A stretch of DNA of 64,000 nucleotides, taken from assembly GCF_003712195.1 (NCBI RefSeq), contig NZ_RDSD01000019.1, forward strand, positions 1 to 64,000, read 5' to 3'. Below the pieces are notes generated by a model. That model was not told where the DNA came from. It worked only from the letters and a program-made list of their open reading frames with translations, and did not search any database. This document shows, one piece after another, positions 55,614 through 64,000 of this stretch. The stretch comes from Proteiniphilum sp. X52. GTDB lineage: Bacteria > Bacteroidota > Bacteroidia > Bacteroidales > Dysgonomonadaceae. The position numbers were made by a program, and so were the translations under genes. Each line of letters opens with the position of its first letter. The stretch's first letter is position 1.

Positions 55614-58600
55614 ATGAAAATAAACACTTCATTTGATCACTTTTCGCGAAAAAAAAGTGATTGTAAATATTTATTTAAAATCATGAAAATCTGCTTACTA
55701 TTCCTATTTGCCTTCACTTTTCAATTGATGGCACTCAATACAAACGCACAGGACGCGGTTATTGAACTTAAGACGAATTCCGTGACCATTGGCCAGTTAA
55801 TCGACGAAATTGAGAAGCAAACCGATTATCTGGTCGTTTATAGTAACCGGGAAGTAGATACCAACCGGAAAGTGAATTTCCAGCACAATTCGGGTAGAGT
55901 ATCTTCCTATCTCAATACCGCTTTCTCCGACACCGATATTGGTTATAATTTTGAGAAAGATTATATTGTTCTATCAAAAAAAGTACATCAAAATGCCACA
56001 GCCATCCAAGCCGCTCAGCAAAATAGAACGATAACAGGAAGGGTTACCGATGAAAACGGAGAACCGATTATCGGTGCAACCATCATTGAAAAAGGAAATT
56101 CTTCCAACGGTACCATCACCGATATCGACGGTAATTTCGTCTTTAGCATATCTCTCGATGCCGTATTAGAGGTAACCTATGTGGGATACCAGCCGCAAAG
56201 CGTTTCCACAGTCGGGCTAAATACCTTACACATTATATTGCAGGAAGATACGAAAACGTTAGAAGAGGTGGTAGTCGTGGGATACGGCACCCAAAGAAAA
56301 GCAAATCTCACAGGTGCTGTTTCTGCCCTAAAGATGGACGATGTGTTGGGGGACAGACCAGTAAACAATGCATTTGCAGCTTTGCAGGGATCGATCCCAG
56401 GTCTGATGATATCAGGGTCTTCCACTCCTGGACAGAACAACAAGTCAATCAATATCCGGGGAACACTCTCTATCAACGGAGGTGAGCCTTTGGTATTAAT
56501 CGATAACGTTCCCGGCGATTTAAATATGATAAATCCCGAGGATATCGAATCTGTCAGTGTACTTAAAGATGCCGCGTCTTCCGCTATTTATGGTGCCCGC
56601 GCTGCTAATGGCGTTTTATTGATTACTACCAAACGTCCAAACAGCAACACTGCCTTTCAGTTAAACTACAATAATAACTTCGGGTTTGAGTCATCCATCA
56701 ACCGTCCTCAGCAGGCTCCTCTATCGGATTATTTCAGAGCCTATCAGGACGCAGGATTTAGCAATATCTACTGGTCTAATTCACAAGATGTGAGCAAGTG
56801 GATGGAATATTTAGAAGAATATAAAAGAAACCCCGGTTCGTTTAATACGATTGGGGATGGAATTTATGTAGACAATGGAATACCTTATTACCTACATGAA
56901 AAAGACCTGTTTGACAATGTATTAACAACAGGTTACTATTCGAGTCACAATATCTCTGCATCCGGAGGAACGGAAAAAGTCCGTTACAGGATGGCAGGAG
57001 GCTACAGTTCTGAAGATGGCCCAATGATTACAAACAAAGACTATTACCGAAGAATGAATATCAGTAGTTTTATTTCGGCAGATATGACGGATTGGTTTAC
57101 GCAGGAATTGGATATCCGGTATGCACAGAGTAAAAAAACAATGCCCCAGGGAAGAGGAAACGACATCTATACACTGCGTCTCGTTAATTATTATCCCGAA
57201 GGGATGTTGCCAGCCTCTCTTTCCCTATCGGGAGAGGAAGCACCGCTATTTACACCCAAGAACGTAATCATGTATGCCAATACCAGCAATACGATCAGAA
57301 ACAATCCCCGTATCTTCTCAAAATCAATTATAAAACCAATAGAAAATCTGGATATTGTATTCGAATACACTTACGACAAAGACGACTTTAACTACTCCTA
57401 TTACACCGATAAATGGACACACACCACCATTCAATTGGCTGTGAGCACTGCCCCTACCAACGATGAATTGACAAGGCAACGGTACTTCACAGATTATAAT
57501 GCGATCAACACGTATGCTACTTATTCCCATTCATTCGGAGGCCATAATTTTAAGTTAATGGGCGGATTTAACCAGGAATCCAGTGCGTATGAAATAATCG
57601 AAAATAAAGTGAAAGACCAAGTGTCAAATGTTATTCCATCGTTAGGCAATGCTACCGGTGAAAAAACGCTGAAGGAAGAATATTCAGAGTATTCCATTCG
57701 CAGTGGATTTTATCGTTTAAACTATAATTATCTGGATAAATATTTGTTCGAAATGAACGGACGGTATGATGGTTCCTCAAAATTTCCAAAATCAAAAAGA
57801 TTTGGTTTCTTCCCCTCCGTTTCAGCCGGATGGCAGGTTGCACAAGAAGATTTCATGGGTTTCTCAAAGAGATGGCTGGAAGAACTGAAATTCCGCATAT
57901 CGTGGGGACAAATAGGTAATCAGGCTATTAATCCTTATCAATACAGTCCCGAGATGGTCATTAATAGTGCAAATACGGTCTGGTTGATCGATGGAAACAG
58001 GGTGACCACCATTGGTTTACCTGGGTTGGTAAGCAGCACATTCACCTGGGAGACTGTGGAAACCCTTGACTTCGGTATTGACTTTAGCTTACTCAAGTAC
58101 CGGCTCAGAGGGACTTTTGACTGGTATCAACGCGATACCCGGGGAATGCTGACAAAAGCCGGAGCTTTACAACTCCCGGCAGTAGTAGGAGCAGAAGCTC
58201 CCGCGCAAAACGGCGCTGATATGAGGACACGCGGATGGGAATTGGCTGTTTCCTGGAGGGATAGGATAGGAAAAGTTGGTTACAATATAGGATTTAATAT
58301 TTATGACCATCGTTCACATATTACTAAATTTGCCAACGAAGGTGGATTATTTTATGACAGAAACGATGCCCAAGATGCAAAAAGATATCGTGTAGGCATG
58401 GAGCTTGGAGAAATTTGGGGCTATGTTGCCGACGGATACTATTCAGTGAATGATTTTGCAGATTTAAATACATGGCAATTAAAAGAAGGAGTCACTTCAA
58501 TTCAAGGATACAATGTCCGGCCAGGTGACATGAAGTTCAAAAATCTAAGAGATGACGAGAACAGTAAAAATCGAATAGACACCGGAGATAATACAGTGGA

Positions 58601-59168
58601 CAATCCGGGAGATAAAACCATCATCGGCAATTCAACTTCACGTTACCAGTTCGGTGCTAACTTGGGAGTTAATTACAAAGGGTTTGATGTAAGCGTGATG
58701 CTCCAAGGTGTAGGTAAACGTGATGTCTGGTTGAGTGGAGCAGCTATGTTCCCGTTTGGAGGGACGAGCGCCAGCGATGCAATTTTTCAACCGTTATACT
58801 ATAATCAGACAGATTATTGGAAACCTGTAAGCACTGATCCGGCAGATCCCAATTATATGGTTGCTGAAAATCCTAACGCAAAATATTACCGTCTTTACGG
58901 ACAAGTACAAAATGTGGAGTCCAATGCACGTATCTCGGATAAGTTTTTACAAAGTGCTGCTTATTTACGTGTGAAAAACGTCACTCTTTCCTATGCTTTT
59001 CCAACCTCTTTAACACAAAATCTTCATGTTAAACAGTTAAAGTTATTTGTGGGAGTGGAAAATTTGACAACATTCTCGTCACTACCCAAGGGTATAGACC
59101 CTGAACGGATTAGTTGGAACTACCCATTTTATCGTACTGTTTCATTCGGTGCAAATATCACATTTTAA
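55614..59168 (+). CDS. SusC/RagA TonB-dependent transporter with STN domain
   Basis: An 1184-residue outer-membrane transporter. A 23-residue basic N-terminal extension precedes the signal peptide (MKICLLFLFAFTFQLMA), as is common in STN-type SusC proteins. Then come the STN domain (about 48-122), the carboxypeptidase-regulatory-like domain (about 138-210, GRVTDENGEPIIGATIIEKG), TonB box (LEEVVVVGYGTQ), plug and barrel ending in GANITF. It should signal through the adjacent FecR/sigma. Its partner susD follows after 12 bases. Confidence 0.95.
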   Translation: MKINTSFDHFSRKKSDCKYLFKIMKICLLFLFAFTFQLMALNTNAQDAVIELKTNSVTIGQLIDEIEKQTDYLVVYSNREVDTNRKVNFQHNSGRVSSYLNTAFSDTDIGYNFEKDYIVLSKKVHQNATAIQAAQQNRTITGRVTDENGEPIIGATIIEKGNSSNGTITDIDGNFVFSISLDAVLEVTYVGYQPQSVSTVGLNTLHIILQEDTKTLEEVVVVGYGTQRKANLTGAVSALKMDDVLGDRPVNNAFAALQGSIPGLMISGSSTPGQNNKSINIRGTLSINGGEPLVLIDNVPGDLNMINPEDIESVSVLKDAASSAIYGARAANGVLLITTKRPNSNTAFQLNYNNNFGFESSINRPQQAPLSDYFRAYQDAGFSNIYWSNSQDVSKWMEYLEEYKRNPGSFNTIGDGIYVDNGIPYYLHEKDLFDNVLTTGYYSSHNISASGGTEKVRYRMAGGYSSEDGPMITNKDYYRRMNISSFISADMTDWFTQELDIRYAQSKKTMPQGRGNDIYTLRLVNYYPEGMLPASLSLSGEEAPLFTPKNVIMYANTSNTIRNNPRIFSKSIIKPIENLDIVFEYTYDKDDFNYSYYTDKWTHTTIQLAVSTAPTNDELTRQRYFTDYNAINTYATYSHSFGGHNFKLMGGFNQESSAYEIIENKVKDQVSNVIPSLGNATGEKTLKEEYSEYSIRSGFYRLNYNYLDKYLFEMNGRYDGSSKFPKSKRFGFFPSVSAGWQVAQEDFMGFSKRWLEELKFRISWGQIGNQAINPYQYSPEMVINSANTVWLIDGNRVTTIGLPGLVSSTFTWETVETLDFGIDFSLLKYRLRGTFDWYQRDTRGMLTKAGALQLPAVVGAEAPAQNGADMRTRGWELAVSWRDRIGKVGYNIGFNIYDHRSHITKFANEGGLFYDRNDAQDAKRYRVGMELGEIWGYVADGYYSVNDFADLNTWQLKEGVTSIQGYNVRPGDMKFKNLRDDENSKNRIDTGDNTVDNPGDKTIIGNSTSRYQFGANLGVNYKGFDVSVMLQGVGKRDVWLSGAAMFPFGGTSASDAIFQPLYYNQTDYWKPVSTDPADPNYMVAENPNAKYYRLYGQVQNVESNARISDKFLQSAAYLRVKNVTLSYAFPTSLTQNLHVKQLKLFVGVENLTTFSSLPKGIDPERISWNYPFYRTVSFGANITF

Positions 59169-59180
59169 TTTTAAGAAACA

Positions 59181-61070
59181 ATGAGAAAATATATCCTTAT
59201 ATTATTAACAGCCGCTTTGATTATGGCTTGCAACGATGACTTCTTGGAGAAAAATCCACGTACATCGTTAGTGGAAGAGAACGCTTTCAAGACATATGAT
59301 AATTTCAAAGCATTTATATTCCCCTGTTATGAGATGTTCACCAACACAACGATTGCCACATCCCTTTCCAATGGTTTTTCACAGAATGCCCAATACAGGG
59401 GTGACGTAAACGCCGGTTATCTGACTACACGGTTTAATTTTAACTCATACGCTTTTCAAACCGTGCAGAACGCTACCACAGGTAATGGATGGAACTTCGA
59501 CTATATCCGCCGGATAAACATCATGTTATCGCATGTTGACCAAGACAATGAACTGACACAGGCCGAAAGAGATCACTGGAAAGCTGTCGGTTACTTTTTT
59601 CATTCCTTTTGGTATATGGAACTCGTAAACCGTTTCGGCGATGTGCCCTGGATTACCCAAGTGCTGAATGAGACCTCCACTGATGCTTACGGGCCGAGAA
59701 ACGACCGCAAGATGGTTACCGATTCCATATTGACCCGTTTAAAATGGGCCGAAGAACATATAGGGGATTTCGAAGCCAAAAATGGTAAAAACACCATTAA
59801 CCAGAATGCGGTGCAAGCCGCCTTGTCACGCTTTACGTTGAGGGAGGGTACATGGCGTAAGTATCATGGCTTAGGCGATCATGATAAATATTTCTCCGAA
59901 TGTGCACGCGTTTCCGAAATATTAATGGCTAAATATCCGACACTTTACACCGGTACGGACGGACAACCGGCAGCCGGATACGGTGAAATGTGGACAACGG
60001 AAGATTTAGGTAAAGTCCCCGGGGTGATTCTTTATAAAGAATACAGGGAGTCCACCCTGTTGAACAACAATAATTATGTAGAGCACACCTCTTCCCATAT
60101 TATTGAAATGCCGCAGCACACGGTAGACATGTATTTATGTAAAGACGGGAAAACTATCTCAAATTCTTCATTATATGACGGAGATAAAGACATGTACTCC
60201 ACATTTCGAAACAGGGATCCTCGTATGTATCATACCATCATGCCCCCTTATAGAGTGAAAGCCGGAAAAGGAGATTATAATACCTGGTCTTTTACAGATA
60301 ATCCGGCTGACAGGGAATATATTGATATAATGGGAATTAACAGTTCCACTTCCAATCCCGGTGTTGGAATGAAACGTCTTCCTGCCCAAAACTGGGGAGC
60401 AAACCTCCTAGCCTATGTACCCAATTTACAGAATGGCATAGCTGCACAAGGAACGAAAGCGGCGGCATATGTAGCATGTCGTTCGGGTTACTATGTATAT
60501 AAAAATTGGAATCAATGGGAAACAAATTTCAATCAGGCGGCTTTAAATACTTCCGATAAACCCATTTTTAAAATAGAAGAAGTTCTCTTAAACTACGCAG
60601 AAGTAAAATGGGAACAAGGCCTGTTTAATCAGACAATTGCCAATATGAGCATCAATAAGCTTCGCGAAAGAGCCGGAGTTGATCCCATGATTGTGGCCGA
60701 AATTGATGCGAACTTCGACCCGAAAAGAGACACGACCGTAGATCCTGTACTCTGGGAAATACGCCGGGAACGTATGATTGAGCTCATGGGTGAAGGGTTT
60801 GGATTCGATGATGTGCGCAGGTGGAAAAAAGCATCTTGGTATATCAACAGACAGCAGTTGGGCATGTGGATACAACAGTCAAAGGTTAACGAGTCGCTTT
60901 GGGATGAAAATACGCATTTACCAACCAAATCTAAATCTGAAGGTTATATTTATTTGTGGGCTGATCCCATTGTAGAGGGTAAGGGATGGCTCGACAAATA
61001 TTATTTGTACCAGGTTCCAACGGATGAAATAGTATTGAATCCGGCATTAGAACAAAATCCCGGATATTAA
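59181..61070 (+). CDS. SusD/RagB family outer-membrane glycan-binding lipoprotein
   Basis: A 629-residue SusD homologue, at the long end for the family. Lipobox IMAC (C17) precedes NDDFLEKNPRTSLVEE. Conserved segments are NIMLSHVDQDNELTQAE, ILLNYAEVKWEQG-like FKIEEVLLNYAEV, NKLRERAGVD and IRRERMIELMGEGFGFDDVR. It works with the preceding SusC and, judging from the downstream sulfatases, binds a sulfated glycan. Confidence 0.94.
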   Translation: MRKYILILLTAALIMACNDDFLEKNPRTSLVEENAFKTYDNFKAFIFPCYEMFTNTTIATSLSNGFSQNAQYRGDVNAGYLTTRFNFNSYAFQTVQNATTGNGWNFDYIRRINIMLSHVDQDNELTQAERDHWKAVGYFFHSFWYMELVNRFGDVPWITQVLNETSTDAYGPRNDRKMVTDSILTRLKWAEEHIGDFEAKNGKNTINQNAVQAALSRFTLREGTWRKYHGLGDHDKYFSECARVSEILMAKYPTLYTGTDGQPAAGYGEMWTTEDLGKVPGVILYKEYRESTLLNNNNYVEHTSSHIIEMPQHTVDMYLCKDGKTISNSSLYDGDKDMYSTFRNRDPRMYHTIMPPYRVKAGKGDYNTWSFTDNPADREYIDIMGINSSTSNPGVGMKRLPAQNWGANLLAYVPNLQNGIAAQGTKAAAYVACRSGYYVYKNWNQWETNFNQAALNTSDKPIFKIEEVLLNYAEVKWEQGLFNQTIANMSINKLRERAGVDPMIVAEIDANFDPKRDTTVDPVLWEIRRERMIELMGEGFGFDDVRRWKKASWYINRQQLGMWIQQSKVNESLWDENTHLPTKSKSEGYIYLWADPIVEGKGWLDKYYLYQVPTDEIVLNPALEQNPGY

Positions 61071-61175
61071 TATTATTTTTTAAACCCTAAAGGCTGTTAC
61101 GCACAGCGCATGTAAGGGCGGAAGTGGAAAGATTCAGATTTCCTTTTGAAAAATAATATTTCACTCTATTTGATG

Positions 61176-61183
61176 TAACTTTG
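61176..61183 (+). promoter_or_regulatory. -7 promoter element for the sulfatase genes
   Basis: TAACTTTG matches TAnnTTTG exactly and lies 23 bases before the sulfatase ATG at 61207, after a 106-base gap from susD. No -33 TTTG stands at the normal distance. It suggests the sulfatases can be transcribed apart from susCD. Confidence 0.45.
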
Positions 61184-61206
61184 AAAAATAACTCGAACGA
61201 AACAAT

Positions 61207-62607
61207 ATGAAGACTGAAATTTTTGCTGCGGGACTTTCCCTGGCAGCGTTAACCCCGCTCAACGCCCAGCAAAAACCCAATGTGGTGTTTATCGTGGCCG
61301 ATGATTTGGGCTACGGGGACCTGAGTTGTTACGGCCAGGAAAAATTCCAAACACCCCATATCGACCGGTTGGCGCTCGACGGGATCCGGTTCACCCGCTC
61401 CTATTCAGGAACCACCGTGAGCGCACCCTCGCGCGCCAGCCTGATGACCGGATTGCACACCGGCCACACCCCCATCCGCGGAAATCAGGAAATAAAACCC
61501 GAAGGACAGTTTCCCCTGCCGGCCGGCACCTTTACGCTTTTCCACCTGTTCAAGAATGCAGGCTATACCACCGGCGCCTTTGGCAAATGGGGATTGGGGC
61601 AACCCGGTTCCACAGGCGACCCCAACAATCAGGGTGTGGATGAATTTTATGGATACAATTGCCAACTCCTGGCACATAACTATTACCCAAGCCATTTATG
61701 GTACAATCAGACAAAAATAGCGTTTCCTGAAAATGATAACGGACAATTCGGCGCGTACTCGCAAGACCTGATCCAGGCGAAAACGCTGGAGTTTATCGAT
61801 AAATACAATGGGGATCCGTTCTTCCTCTTCGTTCCCATGGTGCTTCCACACGCGGAACTGATTGTACCCGAAGATTCCATCATCCAAAACCTGAGAGGGA
61901 AATTCGATGAAAACCCATACCAGGGGATTGATTCCGGCCCCGCATTCAGAAAAGGAGGATATATGTCACAGGAACATCCGCGGGCTACACACGCCGCGAT
62001 GGTTTCACGTATCGACATGTATGTGGGACAGATTATCGGGAAGCTCAAAGAGACAGGTGTCTATGAAAATACACTCATCATATTTACGAGCGATAATGGT
62101 CCCCACCGCGAGGGAGGCGCTGATCCGGATTTCTTCAATAGCAATGGCATTTACCGCGGATATAAACGTGACCTGTATGAAGGGGGTATCCGTGTACCTA
62201 CCATCATTGCATGGCACGGCAAAATCGCCTCCGGCAAGGAGAGCAGTTTTCCTTTCGCATTCTGGGATTATATGTCTACCTTTGCAGAATTGCTGGATAT
62301 CCAGCTACCGGGAGAGAGTGACGGAATCAGCATTCTACCCACATTATTGGATAAAGAAGGCCAGCAGAAGCGTGATTATTTTTATTTCGAGTTTCAGGAA
62401 TTGGGTGGCCGGCAAGCGGTAATAAAAGACAACTGGAAACTGTTGCACCTTGATATCCGCCAGGAAGGACTGTACGAACTCTATAATCTTGCGTCCGATC
62501 CTTCGGAGAATCACAATCTGCTCGATCTCTATCCTCAAAAAGCGGCAGAACTGAAACAGATCATGATGAAGGCCAGAACCGACGATCCCAACTGGCCCTT
62601 GTTTTAA
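61207..62607 (+). CDS. Secreted S1 family sulfatase, serine type
   Basis: A 466-residue sulfatase with a short signal peptide ending in LNAQ. The metal-binding ADDLGYGDLSCYG is present. The active-site motif S72-A-P-S-R76 (TVSAPSRASLMTG) has the residue converted to formylglycine as a serine, which requires the radical-SAM maturase anSME. TGAFGKWGLG and FTSDNGPHREGG complete the site. It removes sulfate esters from a glycan. The substrate position cannot be told from sequence alone; the neighbouring susCD pair suggests a sulfated polysaccharide or mucin/GAG-like target. Confidence 0.93.
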   Translation: MKTEIFAAGLSLAALTPLNAQQKPNVVFIVADDLGYGDLSCYGQEKFQTPHIDRLALDGIRFTRSYSGTTVSAPSRASLMTGLHTGHTPIRGNQEIKPEGQFPLPAGTFTLFHLFKNAGYTTGAFGKWGLGQPGSTGDPNNQGVDEFYGYNCQLLAHNYYPSHLWYNQTKIAFPENDNGQFGAYSQDLIQAKTLEFIDKYNGDPFFLFVPMVLPHAELIVPEDSIIQNLRGKFDENPYQGIDSGPAFRKGGYMSQEHPRATHAAMVSRIDMYVGQIIGKLKETGVYENTLIIFTSDNGPHREGGADPDFFNSNGIYRGYKRDLYEGGIRVPTIIAWHGKIASGKESSFPFAFWDYMSTFAELLDIQLPGESDGISILPTLLDKEGQQKRDYFYFEFQELGGRQAVIKDNWKLLHLDIRQEGLYELYNLASDPSENHNLLDLYPQKAAELKQIMMKARTDDPNWPLF

Positions 62608-62716
62608 GTAATTGATCCGGCCCTCCAATGGAGTTCATCTCGAATAAGATTTTAGATGTCTGATTATCAACAATCTTATTCCTTAATCAATATAATATCT
62701 AATAAACTTTCCAATT

Positions 62717-64000
62717 ATGAAAAATTTTTCTACCCGGTCACTCCTCACTTTCGGCAGCTGTCTGGCGCTTCCCGCGCAAGCACAGGAGGTAAAGCCGACA
62801 GTGATTCAGGAGAAACCCAACATTGTATTGATCTATGCCGATGATATCGGCTATGGAGATCTCTCCTGTTACGGGGCTCACCGGGTGACTACTCCCCATG
62901 TGGATATGTTGGCAGCGAATGGTGTACGCTTCCTCAACGCCCATTCCGCTGCCGCAACCAGCACCCCCTCCCGTTACGGGCTTTTTACGGGCGAGTACCC
63001 ATGGAGAAGGAACGGCACCGGTATTGCCCGTGGCGATGCAGGTTTGATCATCAAACCGCATCGGTACAATGTGGCTAAACTGATGAGAGAGGCTGGATAT
63101 ACCACCGGAGCGGTAGGAAAATGGCACCTCGGCATCGGAGAGGAGACCGGCACCCAGAATTGGAACGCGAGAATTGCTCCCGGCCCGCGCGAAATCGGAT
63201 TCGACTACTCCTACCTTATGGCGGCAACGGGCGATAGGGTACCCTGTGTCTATCTGGAAAACCAGGAAGTGGCAAACCTCGACCTAAATGACCCGATCAG
63301 CGTAAGCTATTCGCGGAACTTTCCCGGGGAGCCTACCGGCAAGGATAATCCCGAACTGCTGACAAAATTGAGGCCAAGTCCCAACCACGGCCATGATCAG
63401 AGCATTATCAACGGGATCTCCCGCATCGGTTATATGAAAGGGGGCAAAGCTGCCCTCTGGGAGGATGAGACCATTGCCGACAGCATCACCTCACGCGCCG
63501 TCCGTTTTATAGAACAGAATAAAGAGAAACCCTTCTTCCTTTATTTCGGCACCAACGATATCCATGTGCCGCGCTATCCGAACGAGCGGTTCCGGGGCAA
63601 AACCGAGATGGGACACCGGGGCGACGCAATCGCCCAGTTCGACTGGTCGGTGGGTGAAGTGATCCGCGCATTGAAAGAGGCGGGAGTGTATGAGAATACG
63701 CTGATTATTTTGTCGAGCGACAACGGCCCGGTGGTGGACGACGGTTATGCGGACGAAGCCGTGGAGCGCCTGATGGATCACAAACCGTGGGGGCCTTATC
63801 GCGGCGGCAAGTACAGTATGTTTGAAGCAGGAACAAGAGTGCCTTTTATTGTTCACTGGCCGCAGGTGGTCCGTCCTGGCATTTCCGATGCGCTGGTTTC
63901 CCAGATCGACTTCTTAGCCACGCTGGCCGCTTTGACGGGTATTGAGTTGGAGGAGGAAAAATCAAGCGATAGCAGGAATCAACTTCCCGCATGGCTCGGC
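62717..64000 (+). CDS. Secreted S1 family sulfatase, serine type (cut by window end)
   Basis: The first 428 codons of a sulfatase that runs past the window edge. A signal peptide (FSTRSLLTFGSCLALPAQAQ) is followed by YADDIGYGDLSCYGAHRVTT, the formylglycine motif S82-T-P-S-R86, AVGKWHLGIG, and LSSDNGPVVDDGYADEAVE. It is again of serine type. It is 110 bases downstream of the first sulfatase and about 30% similar by eye at the N-terminus, with a different middle region. The two probably act on different sulfate positions of the same glycan. Confidence 0.92.
   Translation, partial: MKNFSTRSLLTFGSCLALPAQAQEVKPTVIQEKPNIVLIYADDIGYGDLSCYGAHRVTTPHVDMLAANGVRFLNAHSAAATSTPSRYGLFTGEYPWRRNGTGIARGDAGLIIKPHRYNVAKLMREAGYTTGAVGKWHLGIGEETGTQNWNARIAPGPREIGFDYSYLMAATGDRVPCVYLENQEVANLDLNDPISVSYSRNFPGEPTGKDNPELLTKLRPSPNHGHDQSIINGISRIGYMKGGKAALWEDETIADSITSRAVRFIEQNKEKPFFLYFGTNDIHVPRYPNERFRGKTEMGHRGDAIAQFDWSVGEVIRALKEAGVYENTLIILSSDNGPVVDDGYADEAVERLMDHKPWGPYRGGKYSMFEAGTRVPFIVHWPQVVRPGISDALVSQIDFLATLAALTGIELEEEKSSDSRNQLPAWLG

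Overview
The window is a single stretch of a Bacteroidota genome, most likely an anaerobic Bacteroidales of the Dysgonomonadaceae/Tannerellaceae type; the family-level guess is weak. The evidence is three SusC/SusD pairs, three ECF sigma/FecR pairs, glycoside hydrolases with lipoprotein signals, two serine-type sulfatases, a suf cluster, a Bacteroidota-type rnpB, and several exact matches to the Bacteroidota -7 promoter element TAnnTTTG. The first 75 bases are a run of C, almost certainly an assembly or sequencing artefact.

Layout. 0.5-9 kb: argS, a PagL-like lipid A deacylase, a GH95 alpha-L-fucosidase and a secreted S9 peptidase, separated by seams of broken genes (Gfo/Idh/MocA, ThuA, possible transposase). 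9.6-20.1 kb (minus strand): a lipoprotein, then a PUL reading sigma, FecR, SusC, SusD, surface lipoprotein, GH20 hexosaminidase. 20.4-32.1 kb (minus): a second PUL reading SusC, SusD, surface glycan-binding protein with a tandem C-terminal module, GH16 endo-glucanase, GH3 glucosidase. This set fits beta-1,3-glucan (laminarin-type) use. A membrane-anchored Gfo/Idh/MocA oxidoreductase follows. 32.4-37.7 kb (minus): a compact four-gene operon encoding a pilin-like subunit, a PapD-like chaperone, a two-module adhesin-like protein and a large usher-like beta-barrel. Behind it lies a consensus promoter and a third ECF sigma/FecR pair (38.4-40.1 kb). 40.2-47.5 kb (minus): sufC-sufD-sufS without sufB, an MlaEF-type ABC pair, YihY, a 29-bp tandem repeat and rnpB. 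47.9-53.7 kb (plus): an RND tripartite efflux operon. 53.7-64 kb (plus): sigma, FecR, SusC, SusD and two sulfatases, the second cut by the window edge.

How the genes work together. Each PUL follows the same logic: SusCD import oligosaccharides, surface lipoproteins bind and cut the polymer, periplasmic enzymes finish it, and the STN domain of SusC signals through FecR to the ECF sigma factor. The beta-glucan PUL has an STN-type SusC but no adjacent sigma/FecR; the nearest same-strand pair lies on the far side of the fimbria-like operon, as if that operon sits inside the regulatory unit.

The strongest candidate for an under-described system is the chaperone-usher-like operon at 32.4-37.7 kb. 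Classical chaperone-usher pili are mainly known from Proteobacteria, while the described Bacteroidales fimbriae (Fim/Mfa, type V) use a different assembly route. Other unusual items are an interspersed intergenic repeat upstream of two unrelated genes, heptamer repeats between gh16 and gh3, hairpins in front of all three susC genes, and the mosaic gene-remnant seams.
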